Part shown: positions 44,283 to 52,544 of the stretch, piece by piece | Numbering within the stretch: position 1 is the stretch's first letter | How the letters are laid out: the number at the start of each line of letters is the position of its first letter | Assembly: GCA_025451235.1 (NCBI GenBank) | Contig: JANWKT010000001.1 | Span: 62,001-126,000 of the forward strand | Length of the DNA: 64,000 bases | From: Flavobacteriales bacterium | GTDB taxonomy: Bacteria; Bacteroidota; Bacteroidia; CAIKAF01 | Direction: 5' to 3' | Program-made: the position numbers and the translations under genes | Notes under the pieces: generated by a model | Seen by the model: the letters and a program-made list of their open reading frames with translations, nothing else | The model's database searches: none | What the model was told of the DNA's origin: nothing

Positions 44283-45434
44283 TTAGTTTTTAATGAACTT
44301 GATTTGCTTGGTTGCGTTTCCTGACTTCAGGGTAAGAAAATAAATCCCAGGAGATAATCCTGAAACATCAATCGTGGTTTGGTTAAATTCTTTCTGGCTA
44401 TAAACAACTCTGCCCAATCCGTCCATCATTTGAACGGTTGAATTTTCGGGAACCTCTCCCCCAATATTTATTTGATCCAATGCCGGAATGGGATATAAAG
44501 AAATATTCTCGAAAACGGCATCATCGTTCAATCCGAAAGTAGCACAGTTGATACCGGTAGTTAAGCCATATTGATTACAAAAATTCCAGATATAAGTAGC
44601 GGCATCAAAACCTGCCACCGCCGGCCAGGAATGTCCCATTCCATTGATACGAACCAATTCAACCTTTTTGTTTCCCACACCATCACAAAAATTAACCGAT
44701 TGGGCTCCGGCAACGATAGTGGTTGAACCTGTATAAGTTTGGTTTCCGCAATTGAGTGGAGAAAAAGCACTCAGCGGATATTCATCGTAAGCAACCGGCG
44801 TAAAATCAGGATCGGGGTATGCCACAACCATGTCTGCATCTCCATGAATATGGCAAATGGGCACAGGAACATAAGCATTTGTAAAATAATTGGTCATAAA
44901 TGGGTCATCTCCCCATAGGCTGGCAGAAACCGGAGCAAACGCGGCCACTTTATTATTCAATTGAATGGATAAATTATAGGCCATAAAACCTCCGGCCGAA
45001 TGACCAGAAGCATATACTTTATTGGGATCGATAAAATAAGTAGCACATAAATAATCGATCAGATCTGAAATAAAAAGAACATCGTCAGGTGCTCCAGGAT
45101 TACCCAAGCCAGCATCTCCTGGTACGTTGTCAACATATCTATTCCATGCACCACCTACCGCATCCGGATAAATAGCCAAAAAATTGTTGGCATCGGCTAC
45201 GGCATCAAAACCAGTAGACCCTTGAATACCAGCACCGGTTCCTCCATCACCGTGCATCACGATCATTACGGGAAGAGCAGGGTCAACCGTAGCGCCTGGC
45301 GCATGATAAGTAAAAGTTCGGGTGATCCCTCCGGAGATAAGATTACCTGTACCATCAATGGCATGGACCCCGGTTATTGCAGCTATTAAGCTGAATGCAA
45401 AAAATACTGTTTTTTTAAAGTTGATTGTTTTCAT
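44283..45434 (-). CDS. Secreted PHB-depolymerase-family esterase with type IX sorting domain
   Basis: 383 residues. Signal peptide (MKTINFKKTVFFAFSLIAAITGVHA). The alpha/beta-hydrolase domain, about 28-300, resembles the LpqC/polyhydroxybutyrate depolymerase-like esterases. It has PVMIVMHGDGGTG (oxyanion region), the nucleophile GHSAGG, CHIHGDADMVV and GMGHSWP (catalytic His). A type A sorting domain occupies the last 75 residues (LYPIPALDQINIGGE, MMDGLGRVVYS, LSPGIYFLTLKSG). Likely cell-surface or released; could equally be a feruloyl or acetyl-xylan esterase. Confidence 0.88.
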   Translation of the reverse strand: MKTINFKKTVFFAFSLIAAITGVHAIDGTGNLISGGITRTFTYHAPGATVDPALPVMIVMHGDGGTGAGIQGSTGFDAVADANNFLAIYPDAVGGAWNRYVDNVPGDAGLGNPGAPDDVLFISDLIDYLCATYFIDPNKVYASGHSAGGFMAYNLSIQLNNKVAAFAPVSASLWGDDPFMTNYFTNAYVPVPICHIHGDADMVVAYPDPDFTPVAYDEYPLSAFSPLNCGNQTYTGSTTIVAGAQSVNFCDGVGNKKVELVRINGMGHSWPAVAGFDAATYIWNFCNQYGLTTGINCATFGLNDDAVFENISLYPIPALDQINIGGEVPENSTVQMMDGLGRVVYSQKEFNQTTIDVSGLSPGIYFLTLKSGNATKQIKFIKN

Positions 45435-45555
45435 ATTGTTTTCATTTATACATCAAATGTACGTTCGACTCTTCGATCCGAAAGTCATCTTTTAGTGAAC
45501 TGCGGGATAGAACTTGTGAAATACAGGAAATGAGGCAAAAAGACATAATTAGGAA

Positions 45556-45597
45556 GGGCCGCGGCCCGAACCGAACGGTTACGTTCGGGCGGGCCCC
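45556..45597. repeat. GC-rich hairpin element
   Basis: GCCCGAAC (45564-45571) pairs with GTTCGGGC (45583-45590) around CGAACGGTTAC. Outer GGGCC and GGCCC extend the stem. The GC content is far above the surrounding AT-rich DNA. It lies in the 243-base gap between divergent genes, and no small gene was found there. Confidence 0.55.
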
Positions 45598-45650
45598 CTA
45601 AAACAGACCTAAGGCCCTCATCCCTTCATTCCTTAATTCCCAAAATTTAC

Positions 45651-45658
45651 TATGTTTG
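45651..45658 (+). promoter_or_regulatory. -7 box (TATGTTTG) for the dehydrogenase gene
   Basis: Perfect TAnnTTTG match, with predicted start near 45665, 13 bases before the ATG. The -33 element is weak. Confidence 0.4.
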
Positions 45659-45677
45659 TAAACATACATCTCATTCT

Positions 45678-46655
45678 ATGGCAAGTGATACGATACTTAT
45701 ACTTGGATCAGGCGGGCAAATCGGAACTGAATTGGTCACTTCTCTCCGAAATATTTATGGGAACGATCATGTAATCGCATCTGATATAAAGCCTGCCGGT
45801 TCCGAACATTCGGACGGGGAAAAAAAGGATACCGAAGGTCCATATGAAGTGATCAACGTATTGGATAAAGACCGCATCTTTGAAGTAATTAAAAAACATA
45901 AGGTTACCCAGCTATATTTATTGGCGGCCATGTTAAGTGCTACTGCCGAAAAACATCCTGAAAAAGGTTGGCAACTCAATATGGAAAGTTTATTCCATGT
46001 ACTTGATATGGCCAAAGAAAAACATATTCAACAAGTATACTGGCCTAGCAGCATTGCTGCATTCGGACCTACCACTCCTAAAGAAGATACCCCACAGCAA
46101 ACCATTACCGAACCCTCCACTATTTATGGGATCAGCAAACTGGCCGGCGAAAGATGGTGCGAATGGTATTTTAATAAATATGCTGTGGATGTAAGAAGTT
46201 TGCGCTATCCAGGACTCATTAGCTATACTGCACCTCCAGGGGGGGGGACTACAGATTATGCAGTAGATATTTTTCACCAGGCATTAAAAACAGGAAGCTA
46301 TGAATGTTTCCTAAGTGCAGGCACAAAATTACCCATGATGTATATGCCGGATGCCATCAGGGCCACGATCGAAATCATGCAGGCCCCTGCTGAAAAAATA
46401 AAAATAAGGTCGAGCTATAACCTCTCCGCTTTTAGTTTTACCCCAGCACAAATTGCACATGAGATCAGGCAACATCTTCCGGATTTCCAAGTAACCTATA
46501 ATCCCGATTTCAGACAAGCCATTGCAGATTCGTGGCCACAAAGTATTGATGACCGCAATGCCCGCGGCGATTGGGGATGGAAACATCAATATAATTTAAA
46601 AGCTGTAGTGGAAGATATGCTGGTGAATTTGAAAAGTTTGAAGTTTGAGGTTTGA
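45678..46655 (+). CDS. SDR-type L-threonine 3-dehydrogenase (NAD-dependent epimerase family)
   Basis: 325 residues, extended short-chain dehydrogenase. The NAD motif is GSGGQIG (10-16). The catalytic Ser is in YWPSSIAAFGP, and Tyr and Lys are in YGISKLAGE. RYPGLISYTAPPGGGTTDYAVDIF and YMPDAIRATI are typical of threonine dehydrogenases of this family. It would convert L-threonine to 2-amino-3-oxobutyrate. Its last codons run over a tandem TTTGAAG repeat. ATG start; its own promoter. Confidence 0.9.
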   Translation: MASDTILILGSGGQIGTELVTSLRNIYGNDHVIASDIKPAGSEHSDGEKKDTEGPYEVINVLDKDRIFEVIKKHKVTQLYLLAAMLSATAEKHPEKGWQLNMESLFHVLDMAKEKHIQQVYWPSSIAAFGPTTPKEDTPQQTITEPSTIYGISKLAGERWCEWYFNKYAVDVRSLRYPGLISYTAPPGGGTTDYAVDIFHQALKTGSYECFLSAGTKLPMMYMPDAIRATIEIMQAPAEKIKIRSSYNLSAFSFTPAQIAHEIRQHLPDFQVTYNPDFRQAIADSWPQSIDDRNARGDWGWKHQYNLKAVVEDMLVNLKSLKFEV

Positions 46656-46660
46656 AGTTC
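46631..46660. repeat. Tandem TTTGAAG repeat at a gene end
   Basis: Four successive near-copies of TTTGAAG cross the stop codon of the dehydrogenase gene and encode part of its C-terminal residues. Similar words occur in the inverted repeat at 24308-24393. Confidence 0.5.
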
Positions 46661-46668
46661 AACTGATC

Positions 46669-47307
46669 CTACCAAACCAAATACCATCTTTTAACCATAC
46701 TTACCGGGTGGAATTTTAACCACAATCCATCAGGAATATAACTGCTGTTTTTACAATAGTTACATTCTAATATTCTGGTGGTACCATCTACCGACAATGC
46801 TCCACCACAGGATAAACAAGAGAATAAAACAGGTTGGATCCCATCGGCCTGCTTACGGGTATCACCAGGTAAGTGGTTGGCTTGTACTTCATCTTCACCT
46901 ACCAGGTATTTTACGTTCGATAATGCCTGATCAAAACCTCTGGGTAACCTTCGCAGGAGAATTTTTTTCTCATGGATGATCACAAAACCTGCCTCTATAT
47001 TTTTTTCGATGGTTTCCATATCTAACTGTGCTCCATCGTAAAAAGGGAATTTTTTTCCATATAACCGGGTGCATTGCATCCCTTCCAGGAAAAAGGGGAT
47101 CACACTGCCGGTAACTTTCAGCCGGTTGTCGTTATCCTTCACCACTCTTCTGATGATTTCAGTATAACATTCGATCAAGGCTCCCTGAGATAGTTTTACA
47201 TATTCACAACATGCTTTGCATTCAAATTCAGTGTTCATGGCGTTCATAGCAATGGAATTTCCACAGCTTTTACATTCCAGTTTTATTTCGAGGGCTATAC
47301 TTTCCAT
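46669..47307 (-). CDS. Zinc-ribbon protein of unknown function
   Basis: 212 residues, no named family. An N-terminal ribbon (CKSCG...CKACCEYVKL, about 12-40) and a C-terminal one (CLSCGGALSV...CNYCKNSSYI, about 160-190) bracket a mixed middle. The C-terminus is Trp-rich. Cytoplasmic. It converges with the threonine dehydrogenase gene and diverges from the thioesterase, separated by an inverted repeat. It has the same ribbon-at-both-ends layout as the protein at 7112-8020 but I see no full-length match. Confidence 0.75.
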   Translation of the reverse strand: MESIALEIKLECKSCGNSIAMNAMNTEFECKACCEYVKLSQGALIECYTEIIRRVVKDNDNRLKVTGSVIPFFLEGMQCTRLYGKKFPFYDGAQLDMETIEKNIEAGFVIIHEKKILLRRLPRGFDQALSNVKYLVGEDEVQANHLPGDTRKQADGIQPVLFSCLSCGGALSVDGTTRILECNYCKNSSYIPDGLWLKFHPVSMVKRWYLVW

Positions 47308-47366
47308 GGTAAATATTTTGATTAAATATATGATTTTTTGGAGCTGTTTCCCGCTTTCCGCTGTAT

Positions 47367-47455
47367 CTTTTCAGTTGTTGGTTGTGGGTTATTGGTTGTT
47401 AGCCGGAATAGCTGAGACTCGAATAACTAACAACCATCAACCAACAACTGAAAAG
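47367..47455. repeat. Inverted repeat with perfect 18-bp arms
   Basis: CTTTTCAGTTGTTGGTTG (47367-47384) and its exact complement (47438-47455). An inner pair GGTTGTTA / TAACAACC (47394-47401 and 47428-47435) is also perfect. Outer bases pair partly. The centre is about 26 bases. It lies in the divergent gap between the zinc-ribbon and thioesterase genes. Confidence 0.75.
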
Positions 47456-47500
47456 GATGCCGCTGCAATCGGGGCTAGGGCAGAACGTTTGCAATTTTAT

Positions 47501-47508
47501 TACCTTTG
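47501..47508 (+). promoter_or_regulatory. -7 box (TACCTTTG) for the thioesterase gene
   Basis: Perfect TAnnTTTG ending four bases before the ATG, so the transcript would start at or just inside the start codon (leaderless). No good -33 element at normal spacing. Confidence 0.4.
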
Positions 47509-47512
47509 CCCC

Positions 47513-48208
47513 ATGAAAGATTTTACTTTATTGATGTTGCCATTTGGGGGGGGGAATGAAACCAGCTACCAAAAGTTTGAGCAATGTCTGGATAAGAAAA
47601 TCAAAATGATGAATGCGGAAGCTCCAGGTAAGGGCAGGAGAATAAAAGAACCGCTCTTAAAGAATATGTACCTCATCGCGGATGCATATTTCGACCAGTT
47701 CAAACCTCATTTAAAAGAGCCTTATGCCATTTTTGGACATAGCATGGGAGCTTACATAGGTCATTTGATCATTCAGCGTGCCATGGATGAAAAATTACCC
47801 CTTCCTAAACATTTTTTTGTTACCAGCAAAATTGCTCCGTCCAGAAATTACAATAAAAAAAGAAGTATTTATACCAATGAGCAATTCGTTCAGCACCTCA
47901 AAGATCTGAAGGGAATGCCCGATGCTATCCTGGAAAATGAAGAGCTACTCCAAATATTTTTGCCTATTATCCGCAACGATTTTGATGCCCTCGATCTATA
48001 TAAATACAAATCGAAAGAACCTTATCCGGTGGATATGACCATGATATGCGGGACCCATGAAGATGTACCGGATGATCAACTCACCGATTGGAAAAAAGAA
48101 ACGAGTGGGGAATTTGTTTTTGAAAGATGGGAAGGCCATCACTTCTGGATCTTCGATCATATACAGGCCCTTTGCCAGCGGATCAACCAAACCCTCGAAA
48201 AATACTAA
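47513..48208 (+). CDS. Type II thioesterase (NRPS/PKS-associated alpha/beta hydrolase)
   Basis: 231 residues from ATG 47513; the frame extends upstream through the inverted repeat but is not coding there. Alpha/beta-hydrolase of the GrsT/SrfAD type, which removes wrong acyl groups from carrier proteins. It begins LLMLPFGGGNETSYQKF, has nucleophile Ser77 in GHSMGAYIG, Asp in TMICGTHEDVPDD, and His in WEGHHFWIFDH. The stop overlaps the next gene's ATG by one base (TAATG), so it is coupled to a phosphopantetheinyl transferase. No carrier-protein gene lies in the window. Confidence 0.92.
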   Translation: MKDFTLLMLPFGGGNETSYQKFEQCLDKKIKMMNAEAPGKGRRIKEPLLKNMYLIADAYFDQFKPHLKEPYAIFGHSMGAYIGHLIIQRAMDEKLPLPKHFFVTSKIAPSRNYNKKRSIYTNEQFVQHLKDLKGMPDAILENEELLQIFLPIIRNDFDALDLYKYKSKEPYPVDMTMICGTHEDVPDDQLTDWKKETSGEFVFERWEGHHFWIFDHIQALCQRINQTLEKY

Positions 48209-48870
48209 TGGCTGAGGTGATCATATATTATACGGTATTCGAAGATATAGACCAACCCATCGATGAGAAATGGATCCATGCGTTGCCGGCATCCCTCGCT
48301 GCTGAAATTCTATTGTATAAAAAGCAGGACGATATCAACCGACTTACTGCTGGGAAATATTTATTGAAAAAATCGTTGACCGACCAGGGATTTGATCCAG
48401 CCTTGTTCTCCTCCTATCAAATAGATGAGATGGGAAAACCATTTATTGAAAAGTTCCATCCTTTTAACATCAGCCATTCGGGACAGGTGGTGGCTTGTGC
48501 GGTTTTACTGGAGCAGGGTAATATCGGCATCGATGTAGAAAGAATAAGAGAGATAGAGATCACCAAATTCAACAAACAATTTTCCCCACCCGAGATGATG
48601 CAAATATTGACGGCCAACGATCCACAGAAAAAATTCTTCGATTATTGGACCATGAAGGAAGCCGTGATGAAAGCAGATGGAAGGGGAATGAGGATACCTT
48701 TACATAGCATACGGCTTCAACAAGATCATGCTACCATCGATGATAAAGAATGTAAGTGGAATTTACATACACTTCATTTACATGAATCTGTAAAGGCACA
48801 TATATGTACCGATCTATTACTGAAAAATATTTTCCTAAAAAAGTGGGAATTGATCGAGCTGCTCCATTAA
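48208..48870 (+). CDS. Sfp-type 4'-phosphopantetheinyl transferase
   Basis: 220 residues. It moves phosphopantetheine from CoA onto carrier proteins. Motifs: FNISHSGQVVACAV (His), GIDVERIREIE (metal Asp and Glu), and FFDYWTMKEAVMKADGRGM (WxxKEA with Glu and Lys). Longer and two-domain, so of the Sfp rather than AcpS class. It overlaps the thioesterase stop by one base. A diverged, broken copy of its 3' end lies at 49895-50064. Confidence 0.93.
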   Translation: MAEVIIYYTVFEDIDQPIDEKWIHALPASLAAEILLYKKQDDINRLTAGKYLLKKSLTDQGFDPALFSSYQIDEMGKPFIEKFHPFNISHSGQVVACAVLLEQGNIGIDVERIREIEITKFNKQFSPPEMMQILTANDPQKKFFDYWTMKEAVMKADGRGMRIPLHSIRLQQDHATIDDKECKWNLHTLHLHESVKAHICTDLLLKNIFLKKWELIELLH

Positions 48871-48890
48871 CTACAGGCTGTATCAGCACC

Positions 48891-49853
48891 TTATTTAGGG
48901 CAATCACAAAACTCCCTACTCGCCGGACCTGTTACAATGTTAGAAGATGAATACGAAGATCCACTATAATTTTGGGCCACATGATAAGTAATGATCCTGC
49001 ATATTCCATCCGTTGATTTTACCAATGAATATACATCGATGGTTCGGTTGAGAATAGTACCATAGCTATTTCGAACGATGGTCCAATCTCCATCCTTTAT
49101 TTTAACGGATAAGGCGGTTCCCCAATCACCACATACTTTTGAAATGGATGACAAAAATGACTTCTCTAACGTTGAGCTTGACATACCAGGTTGAACACTT
49201 TCGAAGGACTTGCCTATGCTTAGTTTTTTCCCCTCTTCGATCTTTAAATTAAATTCACCCACTGCAACAGGATGTGCAGATTTTGAAACACCATATTCTC
49301 CGGCATAAGCAGTTACCACCATCTTATGCGTTCCTACCGAAAGACTGTTAAAGCCCTGCATTTGGTTGGTATTTAGTACTCTTTGTTCAAAATCAGTGGG
49401 GTCAGAAAAGATAGGTAACTGAACCGTAGTAACATACTTTCCATCATCCATGCTTTCCAGTTCTGTAATATAAATGGGTACATTATTGGGCATAAATTCT
49501 GCGCCGTCGGCTGTTATTAATGCAAAAACATAAGTAGCTCCCTTTTTTTCATTTACATGTTGACTTCCGCCTTCATCCACCAGCGTACCGGCTAATGTCT
49601 TCTCTAAAAAAGCCCTTCCATAGATAAGATCTGTCAGCAAAAAAGTTTCCTGATAAGTATCTGGACTATTCATGATCGTTCGTCTGATCCTTTTTTTTCC
49701 AAAAAGGATCTTACCTATATTATTTTTATGTACATCACACGTTACTCCTTCACTTTTGCTCTCAATGGTGCTTTGATCAAGGTTTTGAGCAAAAATATTC
49801 ATGCCTGGGATGAGGTATCCCACAAAAAATAAAAAAAATAATTTCCTTTTCAT
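48891..49853 (-). CDS. Hypothetical secreted protein
   Basis: 320 residues from ATG 49853 (an upstream TTG is less likely). The signal peptide (MKRKLFFLFFVGYLIPGMNIFAQ) is clear. The mature part is beta-rich with short segments (YVFALITADGAEFMPNN, VGTHKMVVTAYAGEYG, WTIVRNSYGTILNR), and ends CDCPK. No family recognised and no type IX sorting domain. It lies on the minus strand between the phosphopantetheinyl transferase and a remnant of its 3' end. Confidence 0.7.
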   Translation of the reverse strand: MKRKLFFLFFVGYLIPGMNIFAQNLDQSTIESKSEGVTCDVHKNNIGKILFGKKRIRRTIMNSPDTYQETFLLTDLIYGRAFLEKTLAGTLVDEGGSQHVNEKKGATYVFALITADGAEFMPNNVPIYITELESMDDGKYVTTVQLPIFSDPTDFEQRVLNTNQMQGFNSLSVGTHKMVVTAYAGEYGVSKSAHPVAVGEFNLKIEEGKKLSIGKSFESVQPGMSSSTLEKSFLSSISKVCGDWGTALSVKIKDGDWTIVRNSYGTILNRTIDVYSLVKSTDGICRIITYHVAQNYSGSSYSSSNIVTGPASREFCDCPK

Positions 49854-49894
49854 ATCAAGTATTTTGTTCAAAGGTATAGACGAGTGTGGTTAAT

Positions 49895-50064
49895 AAATTG
49901 CACCAACTACTCAATGATGCCATGCTCTTATTGAATGAAAGCAACGAATGATTGGTAGAACAAACACAGCTTCTAATTGAATTTATATGCACTTGATCTG
50001 CATGAATCTGAAAGTCATATACATGTTATGGAATGGAAGATAGTAGAATTAAAAAAAATAGATT
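49895..50064 (+). pseudogene. Remnant of a second phosphopantetheinyl transferase 3' end
   Basis: About 32 bases from 49979 (GAATTTATATGCACTTGATC...) match the intact transferase gene near 48758 with about five differences. Translation gives LYALDLHESESHIHV, then EWKIVELKKID, paralleling LHTLHLHESVKAHIC and KKWELIELLH of the intact protein. Upstream, in another frame, LHQLLNDAMLL may continue it, with stops between. A short deletion relative to the intact gene is apparent. Homology is by eye over a short length. Confidence 0.45.
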
Positions 50065-50074
50065 GAAATTTATT

Positions 50075-51478
50075 TTAATTCAACCCATATTCCGAAAACA
50101 ACCAAACCAGGGCAGCAATACTGGCGGAGCCTAGTTCAAGTTCCCTTTTATTTACATTCTTAAAATTATCTGCTGCTGCATGGTGAACATCAAAATACCG
50201 TTGTGAATCAGGAATAAAACCTAGCAACGCTACATTCTGATCTTTCAGCCTGGATACATCTACTCCGCTTCCACCAATTACAAAAATATGGACCAGGTAG
50301 GGAGCAAATAAAGGTTTCCAAGCTAATAATTTGTTGAAGCATTGGGTTTGGATGGGTTCATTTCCCTCCACAGAAAATCCCCTTGGTGCGAATCCACCTC
50401 GATCGCTTTCGATGGCCACTATATGTTTTTCACCTTTGTTTTTTGCCGTTAAGGCATAGGTATCGGCTCCCTTGGCTCCATTCTCTTCGTTCATGAACAT
50501 TACACAACGAATGGTACGCTTTGGTTTTAATCCCAGCTCCTTAAAAATATGCAATACATCGATGGATTGTATACAACCTGCTCCATCATCATGAGCACCT
50601 TCGCTATTGTCCCAGCTATCCAGATGTCCGCCAATTACAATGATCTCATCGGGATAGACCGATCCTTTGATTTCACCCATCACATTGTATGATTTTTCAT
50701 CCGGAAAATTCTGGCAATTCATTTTTAAATAAAGATCCAGGTCTTTGTTTTCTTTTAAAAGGTCACTGAGTTTATTGGCATCATTGGTAGACAATGCTGC
50801 AGCAGGAATTTTTTGATCTGTTTTATAGATCATTACTCCGGTATGTGGAAAATCGTCATTACTTAAAGTTAACGACCGGATCACAACAGCCACCGCTCCT
50901 TTGGCAGCTGCTTCATCTGCCCCACGAACCCGTATCCCGGCGCAACCTCCATAGGCATGGAAGGTATCGATGAATTTTGCATCCATTGGCTGGTTGATAA
51001 ATACGATCTTCCCTTTTACCTGGTTATCATCGAGTTTTTTTAATTCGTCAATAGAACCTACTTCAACCACATCGGCTGTGATCCCTTTTTCGGGAGTGGC
51101 CACCGATCCTCCCAAGGCACATATATTCAGACTGATCTTTTTGCCTCCCAGTTTTACATAGCTTTTTTCAGCTTCTCCCCGTTCCCAATGAGGCACCATG
51201 GTTTCTTGCAACCACGCAGTATCTGCTACCAATTGGATCATCCCGTAAGTAAGCTCAACTGCTTTGGCAGCATTGGCACTTCCACTTAACCTGGCAGGCG
51301 CTTTTTTACATAGCGTATATAAGTTAGTATATGCGCTTCCCTTGGTAAGAGCCACATCAAAGATCTTTCTCATCATGAGGGAATCCTTGTTGGGACTTTG
51401 ACCGAATGTGCAAGGATTGATCCCCAGGTATATCATACATAGAAGGATGATCGCCGGAACTGTTCTGGTTGAAATCAT
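50075..51478 (-). CDS. Secreted M28-family metallopeptidase
   Basis: 467 residues. Signal peptide (ending GINPCTFGQS). A PA-like domain (about 135-260) is inserted before the M28 catalytic core. Zinc ligands are visible: His and Asp in GGHLDSWD, Asp in EGAHDDGAG, Glu-Glu in MNEENGAKG, Asp in AIESDRGG, and a late His in YFDVHHAAADNFK. Aminopeptidase or carboxypeptidase activity is likely. Divergent from AMP nucleosidase across 38 bases. Confidence 0.92.
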   Translation of the reverse strand: MISTRTVPAIILLCMIYLGINPCTFGQSPNKDSLMMRKIFDVALTKGSAYTNLYTLCKKAPARLSGSANAAKAVELTYGMIQLVADTAWLQETMVPHWERGEAEKSYVKLGGKKISLNICALGGSVATPEKGITADVVEVGSIDELKKLDDNQVKGKIVFINQPMDAKFIDTFHAYGGCAGIRVRGADEAAAKGAVAVVIRSLTLSNDDFPHTGVMIYKTDQKIPAAALSTNDANKLSDLLKENKDLDLYLKMNCQNFPDEKSYNVMGEIKGSVYPDEIIVIGGHLDSWDNSEGAHDDGAGCIQSIDVLHIFKELGLKPKRTIRCVMFMNEENGAKGADTYALTAKNKGEKHIVAIESDRGGFAPRGFSVEGNEPIQTQCFNKLLAWKPLFAPYLVHIFVIGGSGVDVSRLKDQNVALLGFIPDSQRYFDVHHAAADNFKNVNKRELELGSASIAALVWLFSEYGLN

Positions 51479-51516
51479 ACACTAAAAATACTATCTTTAT
51501 CGAAAATAACGGGTTT

Positions 51517-52287
51517 ATGCAAACCAAAGAAGATATTGTAAAAGATTGGCTTCCCCGGTATACAGGTACCGGCCTGAAAGACTTCGGTCAATATATACTT
51601 ATTTGTAATTTTAAGAACTACCTGGAAATGTTTGCCACCAAGTTCAAAGTACCCATTATTGGGTTGGACAAGCCTATGCAAACTGCTACCCATGATAATA
51701 TTACCATCATCAATTTCGGCATGGGTTCGGCAATGGCTGCCACCATTATGGACCTGCTTTCGGCCATTGAACCCAAGGCAGTGCTTTTATTGGGCAAATG
51801 TGGTGGATTAAAGAAAACCAAGATTGGAGATTTGATCTTACCCATTGCCGCCATCCGGGGAGAAGGAACCAGCAATGAATACATGCCTCCCGAAATACCT
51901 GCCCTTCCTTCCTTCCGTTTACAAAGTGCTATCTCACATAGCATTAAATATTTTGAATGTGATTACCGCACGGGGACCATTTATAGCACCAACAGAAGGG
52001 TATGGGAACACGATAAAAAATTTAAAGATTACCTGGTTGACACAAAAGCCATTGGTATTGATATGGAAACCGCCACTATCTTTACCACTGGATTTGCCAA
52101 TAAGATCCCCCGCGGGGCGTTGATGTTGGTCTCAGATAATCCCCTGGTGCCTGAAGGGGTGAAAACCTCCGCCAGCGATAAATCGGTAACCGAAAAATTT
52201 GTAAATTTACAATTAGAGATAGGCATCCATGCCTTAAAAGAATTGAGGGATAGCGGAGAATCAGTTAAACATTTAATTTTTGAATAG
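51517..52287 (+). CDS. amn: AMP nucleosidase (short form)
   Basis: 256 residues from ATG 51517; the upstream extension overlaps the divergent promoter region. It belongs to the nucleoside phosphorylase fold and would split AMP into adenine and ribose 5-phosphate. Markers are ITIINFGMGSAMAATIMDLL, VLLLGKCGGLKKTKIGDL, AIRGEGTSNEYMP, GIDMETATIF and LVSDNPLVPEG. The short, one-domain form is typical of Bacteroidota. A small secreted-protein gene starts one base after its stop. Confidence 0.9.
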   Translation: MQTKEDIVKDWLPRYTGTGLKDFGQYILICNFKNYLEMFATKFKVPIIGLDKPMQTATHDNITIINFGMGSAMAATIMDLLSAIEPKAVLLLGKCGGLKKTKIGDLILPIAAIRGEGTSNEYMPPEIPALPSFRLQSAISHSIKYFECDYRTGTIYSTNRRVWEHDKKFKDYLVDTKAIGIDMETATIFTTGFANKIPRGALMLVSDNPLVPEGVKTSASDKSVTEKFVNLQLEIGIHALKELRDSGESVKHLIFE

Positions 52288-52288
52288 G

Positions 52289-52525
52289 ATGAAGAAGATA
52301 TTAAGTACTCTTTTAGTGATCGCTTGCTGTGGATTCGGATTTTCGCAGAGCACTAACATTATCACTAACAATGCGGATACTGCAAAAACAACCACAACTG
52401 CCAAGAAAAAACTCATCAGGGTGAATTCTAAAAAGCTGAATGCTGTTCAGGCAGGCCCAACCATAAGTAGTAAATCAAACAACAACACCGGGACCAAAGA
52501 AGAAGAGAAATCTACTCCGCAATAA
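52289..52525 (+). CDS. Small secreted Thr/Lys-rich protein
   Basis: 78 residues from ATG 52289. Signal peptide (MKKILSTLLVIACCGFGFSQ), then a low-complexity tail rich in Thr, Asn, Lys and Ser, with no fold recognised. It is one base after the AMP nucleosidase stop, so probably in its operon. May be coding by signal peptide only; moderate support. Confidence 0.55.
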   Translation: MKKILSTLLVIACCGFGFSQSTNIITNNADTAKTTTTAKKKLIRVNSKKLNAVQAGPTISSKSNNNTGTKEEEKSTPQ

Positions 52526-52544
52526 TTGGGGAATAGAAAATAGC

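Noticed and set aside
47216-47512. N-terminal extension of the thioesterase frame
   Set aside because: It runs through the inverted repeat and past a -7 promoter box; ATG 47513 gives the normal family N-terminus.
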